The translations under genes and the position numbers were made by a program. 6,931 nucleotides of DNA, taken from the NCBI GenBank assembly GCA_002747015.1, contig NVXI01000013.1, positions 3,958-10,888 on the forward strand, written 5' to 3'. The notes under the pieces are model-generated. The model made no database searches and had not been told where the DNA came from. It saw nothing but the letters and a program-made list of their open reading frames with translations. The stretch's first letter is position 1. The number at the start of each line of letters is the position of its first letter. Below are positions 1-5,075 of the stretch, piece by piece. The stretch comes from Zetaproteobacteria bacterium (GTDB taxonomy: Bacteria > Pseudomonadota > Alphaproteobacteria > Micavibrionales > Micavibrionaceae).

Positions 1-136
1 CATGATTGATGTTATAAAATCGGTGCGGACTATACCTGTTTGTGAGAGCGCGGAACAAATTTGGAATAATTTTATAGAAAAAACGGCAGGATCGCCAAAT
101 GATGATGCGCTTTTTATTATACTTCAGAGGGATTGA
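1..136 (+). CDS. C-terminal end of a plus-strand gene, possibly a SpoIIE/PP2C-type phosphatase (partial)
   Basis: An open frame runs from the left edge (first full codon at 2) to a TGA at 134-136, giving 44 residues. An ATG at 2-4 is the first codon seen, but this is probably an internal Met because the visible part resembles only the end of a larger domain. The tail reads SAEQIWNNFIEKTAGSPNDD and then ALFIILQRD. This fits the usual end of SpoIIE/RsbU-type PP2C phosphatases: an amphipathic helix, a Gly-containing loop, an Asp-Asp pair that helps bind metal, and a final hydrophobic strand ending in Arg. The Thr usually found shortly after the Asp pair is Leu here. The gene converges on the minus-strand ParA-like gene and overlaps its 3' end by 13 bp. 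A phosphatase would suit the STAS gene nearby. That this is coding is fairly likely; the family call rests on 44 residues and is tentative. Confidence 0.5.
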   Translation, partial: MIDVIKSVRTIPVCESAEQIWNNFIEKTAGSPNDDALFIILQRD

Positions 137-831
137 TTAAGAAAAGCGTTTCTATCGATCCAGCGCTTGAGAAAATCTGTAATGTGTGGAAAACGCGGAT
201 GAAACTTATTAAGTTGGCGTTTGAGCTCTTCAGGCAGTGTTGGCATGAATTGGTCATTCATTACCGAACCCAGAATCTTAACCTCTGCTTCATCGAACAT
301 CTTTTTCACTTTTGTCATTTCCATCTCAATAGTTTTTCCTGATAACGCTATAATCATAGCTGCATCAAACGCCGCGCATAAAATTTCTACCTGCAATTCA
401 CTCTCTGGCTCTAGAATGCTGGGCATATCGGCAATTATTAGATCATAGTCTTTATTCAGGCTATTTAACATGTGCCGGATATTATCCTGATCTTGAAATG
501 GCCACGTGTCTTTTACTTTTTGAGGAGAACTAAGAACAGCCAAGTTGGTATTTGATATATTTTGAATTGAATATGCTTCAATCTGTACAGATGGGTTCCA
601 GTCATGATGTTCTAGCGCCAGGGCTTCACTTTGCCCGGGATGCATAAAATTCAGATCAATCAGTAAAACTTTTACGCCAGCTGTAGCTGCACGCCTTGCT
701 AGCGCATAGGAAAAAGCACTGACACCATCATGTCTACGTACTGAGGTAACAGCAATACTTTTTACACCTTCTCTGTGTATTTTATAAAAGGTGTTCTGAA
801 TGGCTTTTTCATGAATCGCTATGGGGGTCAT
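124..831 (-). CDS. CpsD/ParA-like P-loop protein with degenerate Walker A (putative pseudo-tyrosine-kinase of polysaccharide export)
   Basis: This 235-aa protein has the layout of the cytoplasmic CpsD/CapB/Wzc kinase domain, a MinD/ParA relative that normally uses ATP to phosphorylate itself and control chain export. The motif order is kept: a strand and loop SIAVTSVRRHDGVSAFSYAL (about 25-44), Walker A' VLLIDLNF (about 55-62) and Walker B YDLIIADMPS (about 129-138). The P-loop is clearly abnormal: where the family has G-x-G-K-S/T, this protein has H-D-G-V-S, so the ATP-binding Lys is Val and the first Gly is missing. The C-terminus has no tyrosine cluster. Normal autokinase activity is therefore unlikely; a structural or regulatory role in the export complex is an inference. 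The SD AAGGAT sits just after the SLBB stop and supports the Met at 831. The gap to the SLBB gene is 12 bp, so the two are surely co-transcribed. It could instead be a divergent ATPase of another ParA subfamily. Confidence 0.8.
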   Translation of the reverse strand: MTPIAIHEKAIQNTFYKIHREGVKSIAVTSVRRHDGVSAFSYALARRAATAGVKVLLIDLNFMHPGQSEALALEHHDWNPSVQIEAYSIQNISNTNLAVLSSPQKVKDTWPFQDQDNIRHMLNSLNKDYDLIIADMPSILEPESELQVEILCAAFDAAMIIALSGKTIEMEMTKVKKMFDEAEVKILGSVMNDQFMPTLPEELKRQLNKFHPRFPHITDFLKRWIDRNAFLNQSL

Positions 832-843
832 ATTATTATCCTT

Positions 844-3048
844 TTAAAATCCAGTTGCTAGCGTGCGTATTAAATTAACCACGCTGATAATATCCGATAA
901 ATTCTCTCTAAATTGTGCCCGCTCACTCTGACTTTCATCGGGTACATATATCGTATCACCAACCCGAAGAACCGGCAGGCGATTATAATCACCACTTTTG
1001 GCGAAATCGACTAGATCAAAAAGCTGTGCTCGTGGTTTGCCGTCGACTATATTTACTACAACAATTCGTTCTTCCAGTGCATCTGAGCGTGGTCCTCCTG
1101 CTTCAGCCAACAGGTCAAGAATGGTCATAGAATTGTTAAACTCATAGCGACCCGGTGTACCCACAGCACCGAGCACACGCACCGTTTGTTCTTTTGATTT
1201 TTGCTGCCAAGCACGGTTTTGATCAGGAAGATAAATTACATCTTCCGCTTTCACTTTCGGTAACAGACTGTCATCACCGGTTTCAAAATAGAGCGCGAGA
1301 TTAACTTTGGTGACGCGGCTGCCGTTCTCCTTGCGATGAGATATACGAATATGTTCCAAATCTGCCGTCGTTCTTGGTCCCTGTGCTTGTGCAAGAATAT
1401 CGAGGAAATTTAAGTTTTCATTAAAAGCATAACGCCCAGGAGCAATAACTGAACCCATAATGTAGATGGAACGGTTGCTTTCCTGTCTTATCCACTGGGA
1501 ACGGTTATCATTCGGGTCTTTCGGTAGTTCTGGTACTTCAACCGTGTAACCGGCACCAAGAACGGGTATATCTTCTATATTACCGCCTTTGTTCATGAAT
1601 TTTCCAAAGTCAAAGTAAATGGGTTTTTGGTTATTTTCATTCGGGCGAGGCATGATTTTGATTTGCGATGTATCGGCCGTTGATACGGGGCCGCCGGCAT
1701 GAGCAATAAGATCCAGCAAGCTCATCTCATTGGCCCATTCATAACGGCCTGGCCGTTTCACTGCACCAACGATCATAATCGCGCGGTTAGGTGAAATTTT
1801 AAGCCACGATTTTTCATTAAGATCCGTTTTTTCTGGTACTAAAATAGCATCTCCGGGATTAATTACAGGCAGTTCAGGTGTGTTTTCTTCCTGCTCCGTA
1901 TAAGCTTGAAAATCGAAGTGATCCACACTGCCATCCTTGCGCAGGATGCGCATCTGGCGAACTTCTGCAAATCGTGTCGGACCACCTGCATTGGAGAGAA
2001 TATCAAAGAAGGTTGCCCCTTCCTTGGTTTCATATGCGCCAGGGATTTTGACTTCCCCAATCACATAGACCGTGCGGGCCCCAACTTTAATTTGATCGCT
2101 CATCTGCGGAACAAAGACCGTATCGCCTTTGCCGACTTTGGGCATTAACTCAGGATTTCCGGTATCCATATATTCGCGCATATTAAAGGGTTGTGGTACA
2201 CCGCCGACAATGACACGGATTTGTTCCACACCTGCATAGCGGGTTACACCGCCAGCGCGCATAAGCATATCGATCAGCGACGCGCCTTCTTTATATTTGA
2301 AGATGCCGGGGCGGTGTACTTCACCAAAAACTTTTATGGCATCATGGCTATCACCGGCATCACCAGAAGCTGTCAGCGTTAAGGCATCGAAATCTACTTG
2401 CACATTACCCGTCAAAGGCGAGGCAGGCACAAAAATATTATCTAGAGGCTTTAATGTAGGCAAAATACTTAAATCACCCGTATCAAGATATTTCTTGTAG
2501 TCAAAGACAAGAACTTCTGTCTCTCCAAGCTCGTTATTGCGGCGTACTTGAATTTTATCGAGTTGGGCACCTTGCTCTAGTCCACCGGCATTATTAATAG
2601 CTATTTGCACTGTGGCTTTTTCTGTCAGGTTCACAGGGCCAGGTTTTTTTACGTAACCCAACACATTGATCAGTAGACGGCGTTCTTTGAGAATAACCGA
2701 GATACGATCAATATCCTTATATATGGATGATAGGCTGAGACTTATAAGCTGTGAAACCTCCTCGATTGTTTTACCGAGTACTTGTAAACGACCGGATTCC
2801 GGCAGAACTAGAAAGCCATCACTGTCAATTTGGAACGGTTTAGAAAAGCTATCTTCACCGGGGAAGTCGATTACGAGCACATCACCAGGGCGTAAGTTTA
2901 CGATTTTAGGTTCAAGGAATGATTTTCTAAATGGGCTGGAAATGTCATCCTCAGCCTTCACCGTATCGCTAAGTATAAAAATACATAACAACAGCGCTAT
3001 AAGGTATGAAAAAGATTTGAAATTTATTTTTTTATATTTTTGTTTCAT
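844..3048 (-). CDS. Polysaccharide export protein with one Poly_export domain and six SLBB domains (Wza/outer-membrane auxiliary family)
   Basis: A 734-aa exported protein expected to form the periplasmic and outer-membrane channel through which the polymer leaves the cell. Residues 1-32 form a signal peptide ending DTVKA, with no lipobox Cys, unlike Wza. Residues about 48-123 are the Poly_export domain (NLRPGDVLVIDFPG, then IDSDGFLVLP). Six SLBB units follow at about 125-209, 236-315, 326-406, 422-507, 526-609 and 621-704. Each has a G-x-V-x-x-PG start, a central D-x-x-x-x-AGG-type helix end and a closing D-x-x-x-VP strand. Unit 5 has AQG for AGG. The C-terminal 30 residues are an amphipathic helix (SDIISVVNLIRTLATGF) ending in Phe, a candidate membrane-insertion segment. 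Wza is about 380 aa with fewer SLBB units, so this is a long form. The SD TTTAGGGAG lies 7 bases before the Met at 3048. It sits 27 bp after the upstream gene and 12 bp before the CpsD-like gene. Confidence 0.93.
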   Translation of the reverse strand: MKQKYKKINFKSFSYLIALLLCIFILSDTVKAEDDISSPFRKSFLEPKIVNLRPGDVLVIDFPGEDSFSKPFQIDSDGFLVLPESGRLQVLGKTIEEVSQLISLSLSSIYKDIDRISVILKERRLLINVLGYVKKPGPVNLTEKATVQIAINNAGGLEQGAQLDKIQVRRNNELGETEVLVFDYKKYLDTGDLSILPTLKPLDNIFVPASPLTGNVQVDFDALTLTASGDAGDSHDAIKVFGEVHRPGIFKYKEGASLIDMLMRAGGVTRYAGVEQIRVIVGGVPQPFNMREYMDTGNPELMPKVGKGDTVFVPQMSDQIKVGARTVYVIGEVKIPGAYETKEGATFFDILSNAGGPTRFAEVRQMRILRKDGSVDHFDFQAYTEQEENTPELPVINPGDAILVPEKTDLNEKSWLKISPNRAIMIVGAVKRPGRYEWANEMSLLDLIAHAGGPVSTADTSQIKIMPRPNENNQKPIYFDFGKFMNKGGNIEDIPVLGAGYTVEVPELPKDPNDNRSQWIRQESNRSIYIMGSVIAPGRYAFNENLNFLDILAQAQGPRTTADLEHIRISHRKENGSRVTKVNLALYFETGDDSLLPKVKAEDVIYLPDQNRAWQQKSKEQTVRVLGAVGTPGRYEFNNSMTILDLLAEAGGPRSDALEERIVVVNIVDGKPRAQLFDLVDFAKSGDYNRLPVLRVGDTIYVPDESQSERAQFRENLSDIISVVNLIRTLATGF

Positions 3049-3075
3049 GTTTATTCTCCCTAAACCCCCCGATGT

Positions 3076-3474
3076 CTAGGTCTGTCGTTTCTCCATCTTG
3101 TCCTGTGCCTGTTTGATCAGGTCTTTAAGTTTCACAAGGTAATTTTCTGTTTCTTTGTAAAAATGCCCTTCAAATTCACGTTCAATCAAGACAAACTGCA
3201 TATCAATGTTATGCATCAGAGCCGGATGATATTTTACTGCATCATTATGCTTAAGAATATGGATGTCCTGGCGTGCATCCGTAATCTGCATTTCAATCAA
3301 ATCGAGTTGTTGGCGTTTGTAATGCCAGTGAACCATATGCGGATGTTCTTCAGCCATGCCGCTGTGTCCGTGCTGGGGCCAGTAGAAATTTGAACAGCCA
3401 GAGCACATGAATGCGGTGATTATTGTCCATTTTAGGGACTTGGGAGCTGGGCTGAAGTTCAATTTTTTAAACAT
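3076..3474 (-). CDS. Small exported His-rich protein, possible lipoprotein, with helical C-terminal half
   Basis: A 132-aa protein that I do not recognise. Residues 1-12 are basic, 14-24 are hydrophobic, and CSGC follows at 24-27. This could be a lipoprotein signal with Cys27 lipidated, but the lipobox is atypical (Cys at -3). Next comes a His-rich stretch with His at 35, 37, 44, 46, 49 and 51, which together with the CxxC could bind a metal. Residues about 53-130 look mostly helical and charged, with heptad-like hydrophobic spacing, so a coiled coil is possible. The start overlaps the STAS stop as TAATG, and an SD AGGAG lies 8 bases upstream, which indicates translational coupling. The SLBB gene follows after 27 bp. 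The setting suggests a periplasmic or outer-membrane accessory of polysaccharide export, but the function is unknown. Confidence 0.75.
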   Translation of the reverse strand: MFKKLNFSPAPKSLKWTIITAFMCSGCSNFYWPQHGHSGMAEEHPHMVHWHYKRQQLDLIEMQITDARQDIHILKHNDAVKYHPALMHNIDMQFVLIEREFEGHFYKETENYLVKLKDLIKQAQDKMEKRQT

Positions 3475-3794
3475 TATGCTTGCTCCTGCTCAGAAAATTC
3501 AGTTGTAATGGTTTTATCAACGCGTAAGGACTGGATCAGGCGTGCAGGTTGGCCGTTAACACCGCTTAAAACTAACTCGCGGTTTTGCGCTTTTAAACGC
3601 TTATACAGAAATACGATACTGCCGATACCTGAGGAATCCATGAAGTCAACAGCGCTGAGGTCAATAATTAAACGCCCTTTACTCTCTTTAACAAGAGTTT
3701 GAAAATCTTCTTCTAATGCTGATACTGTCTGTGCATCGAAATACCCTGTAATGCCGAAGTTTATATCTTGTTTTTCTAAAGTTTGAGCATTCAT
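3474..3794 (-). CDS. STAS-domain anti-sigma-factor-antagonist-like protein (SypA/SpoIIAA type)
   Basis: A 106-aa single STAS domain of normal length for SpoIIAA, RsbV and SypA. The hallmark VDFMDSSGIGSIVFLYKRL (about 49-67) contains the D-S-S-G-I-G loop. By family analogy Ser54 (or Ser55) is the residue phosphorylated by an anti-sigma or HPK-type kinase and dephosphorylated by a PP2C phosphatase. The strand RLIIDLSAV before it and the ELVLSGVNGQPARLIQSL segment after it complete the fold. It is cytosolic, with no signal or membrane segment. It is the first gene after the intergenic promoter; the SD CAGGGAG lies before the Met at 3794, and the stop overlaps the next start. Being first in an export operon is like sypA in the syp polysaccharide locus, so a switch controlling polysaccharide production is likely. 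No kinase partner is visible in the window. Confidence 0.92.
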   Translation of the reverse strand: MNAQTLEKQDINFGITGYFDAQTVSALEEDFQTLVKESKGRLIIDLSAVDFMDSSGIGSIVFLYKRLKAQNRELVLSGVNGQPARLIQSLRVDKTITTEFSEQEQA

Positions 3795-3908
3795 AGCTAT
3801 TCTCCCTGTTAATGTTGTTCCAGGTTAAGCTATGCAAGGTGAGTGCCATGAAATTCTAACGTTTTATTGTTTAGTTACATTGGTTTACGTGTTTTGTGTA
3901 AGTCGTTC

Positions 3909-3936
3909 CGTATATTATTCTTAAAATGAGAGTCAA
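3909..3936 (-). promoter_or_regulatory. Predicted sigma70-type promoter for the STAS-export operon
   Basis: Read on the minus strand, TTGACT (3936-3931) is followed after 16 bases by TATACG (3914-3909). The -35 matches the consensus at five of six positions and the -10 at four of six. Transcription would start near 3902, leaving a leader of about 107 bases before the STAS start at 3794. No other promoter-like pair this good was seen in the gap. Spacing is one base shorter than ideal. Confidence 0.5.
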
Positions 3937-3938
3937 CA

Positions 3939-3955
3939 CGATAAAAATTTTATCG
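3939..3955. promoter_or_regulatory. 17-bp perfect palindrome next to the -35 (possible operator or UP-like element)
   Basis: CGATAAAA-A-TTTTATCG has 8-bp arms around one central base and lies 2 bp upstream of the predicted -35. The position suits an activator site, and its AT-rich core would also suit an UP element contacting the RNA polymerase alpha subunit. It is too AT-rich and lacks a U-run, so it is not a convincing terminator. The binding protein is unknown. Confidence 0.45.
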
Positions 3956-4019
3956 AAAATCTGTAATGATGCCCTCTAGTGTTTCACACACTGGATAATG
4001 TGCAGAGTGTCCAACGCGG

Positions 4020-4904
4020 CTATGTATAAAGCCTTCTGTTCTGCTTCTCTTTTGTCCAGTCCACAACCCTGTATAAGCTAAGTAATAAGAGTGAAAGTAA
4101 ACTTGATCCAGCTAAAGGTGCAGGTGCGGAATAAACCTCTCCGGGGCCGATAGCGTTTGTTGGGATATATCCACCCTCAATTTCGGCTTCAAGCTTTTGT
4201 TCAAGCGCAACAGTGAAATCGGCAAAGTCCCCAGCCTGCAGAACAAAGGAATCCGTGCCACCAATTACATTGTTTGAAAACCAGGTGGTCAGATCCATAT
4301 CACCAACTTGCGCGTAGTCATAGGTAATGGTCAGACCGTTGATTGTATCAATGCCGCCTAGCAGGGCATTATCGCGCGCGATAGACGTATCACCGCCATT
4401 AAACCACCATCGATCGCTATACATATAGTCATAGCCATAACCATCACCGGACATATCAATCACACTGCGCGTGCCGTTAAAATTATTGTCGGTAAATAAA
4501 GTCGATCCATAATCCAATGCTTCCGCATTATAAGTCGCGCCGGAAAATGGCCTGCTCATATTGTAGAGTGTATCGGCATAGCTGTTGATACTGCTGGCAC
4601 TATCTAGCAACGTCCAGTCGGTCATGGCCTGTTGTGTACCTTGAGAGGACCACATTACTGTTTGCACAGCAATGGAGCCGTAACTTCCATCGCTTGTATC
4701 AAGGATGGCGTCTTGGATGCTGCTCTCCTGAAAAGCATAGGAATAGCCCCGCATTTGCAAATCATATTCCTGTGATGAAATACTGCCAGATGTGTCAATC
4801 AGAAGCTGTAACTCGAGGTCAACATCTTCATCCGCTAATGCTGGGGATATAGATATACAGCATAGAAGTGCAACACCACTTAAAAGTAAGTGTTTATTAT
4901 TCAT
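4020..4904 (-). CDS. Secreted DUF1194-like von Willebrand A protein with PEP-CTERM-like C-terminal sorting tail
   Basis: A 294-aa exported protein. Residues 1-24 are a signal peptide (LLLSGVALLCCISISPALA, then DED). A VWA/DUF1194 domain spans about 28-240. It has an intact MIDAS start LLIDTSGSIS (Asp37, Ser39, Ser41), a Thr in SGATYNAEALDYG (about 121-133) and the VIDMSGDGYG strand (about 148-157), plus the family-typical ARDNALLGGIDTINGLTI. Metal-dependent ligand or protein binding outside the cytoplasm is expected. The end has three parts: APAPLAG (about 260-266), a hydrophobic run SSLLSLLLLSLYRVV, and a basic tail KEKQNRR. This resembles PEP-CTERM and related alphaproteobacterial sorting signals, though PEP itself is replaced by PAP; a plain C-terminal membrane anchor is the alternative. 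The start overlaps the stop of the 49-aa gene (ATGA), with SD AAAGGA 9-10 bases upstream. No clear terminator follows. Confidence 0.88.
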   Translation of the reverse strand: MNNKHLLLSGVALLCCISISPALADEDVDLELQLLIDTSGSISSQEYDLQMRGYSYAFQESSIQDAILDTSDGSYGSIAVQTVMWSSQGTQQAMTDWTLLDSASSINSYADTLYNMSRPFSGATYNAEALDYGSTLFTDNNFNGTRSVIDMSGDGYGYDYMYSDRWWFNGGDTSIARDNALLGGIDTINGLTITYDYAQVGDMDLTTWFSNNVIGGTDSFVLQAGDFADFTVALEQKLEAEIEGGYIPTNAIGPGEVYSAPAPLAGSSLLSLLLLSLYRVVDWTKEKQNRRLYT

Positions 4905-5050
4905 GGTGTTTGTCCTTTAGTCGAGGAGGCTAGAATAGGGTAATCCTCTTCCGTACTCAGCATGCCTGGAGTTTTTAGAACATACCAAAGTGCTAAAAGC
5001 ACAAAGGGTAGGAATATAAGCATTAGAAGTATTATCAATATTTGTTTCAT
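4901..5050 (-). CDS. 49-aa single-pass membrane miniprotein, translationally coupled to the VWA gene
   Basis: An ATG at 5050 opens a 49-codon frame ending in a TGA at 4903-4901. The SD AGAGGAAAAG lies directly upstream, 25 bp after the stop of the glycosyltransferase fusion. The stop shares ATGA with the VWA start, typical of coupled translation. Residues 2-25 are one strong hydrophobic helix (KQILIILLMLIFLPFVLLAL, then WYVL). A short polar tail follows with TPGMLSTEEDYPIL and a neutral end. It begins with Met-Lys and has no cleavage motif, so a membrane-anchored protein with a small exposed tail is more likely than a cleaved peptide. I do not recognise the family. Its place between a sugar transferase and a surface protein suggests a role as a small subunit or stabiliser of one of them, but this is a guess. 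Confidence 0.72.
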   Translation of the reverse strand: MKQILIILLMLIFLPFVLLALWYVLKTPGMLSTEEDYPILASSTKGQTP

Positions 5051-5075
5051 AACTTTTCCTCTCTATTTTGTGAAA

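Noticed and set aside
78..97. Possible intrinsic terminator for the minus operon (TGGC-GATCCT-GCCG followed by six T on the minus strand)
   Set aside because: The stem is only three GC pairs plus one GT wobble and lies inside the coding end of the plus-strand gene; too weak to call.
133..342. Plus-strand frame opening near the end of the left-edge gene
   Set aside because: It is antisense to the ParA-like gene; the residues look unlike any domain and no SD precedes the ATG.
844..3048. Tandem DNA repeat or assembly artefact in the SLBB gene
   Set aside because: The repeats are seen at the protein level only; nucleotide sequences of the units have diverged and the frame is intact.
2666..3079. 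137-codon plus-strand open frame
   Set aside because: It lies opposite the N-terminal end of the SLBB gene, has no SD or recognisable motif, and its composition fits an antisense shadow.
3795..3849. Short minus-strand ATG frame (from 3849) ahead of the STAS gene
   Set aside because: It has no SD and runs out of frame into the STAS gene; no sign of a leader peptide.
3961..4019. Hairpin-like AGTGT/ACACT repeats just after the VWA gene as a terminator
   Set aside because: Stems are 4-5 bp with loops, and no U-run follows on the minus strand, so read-through into the STAS operon cannot be excluded.
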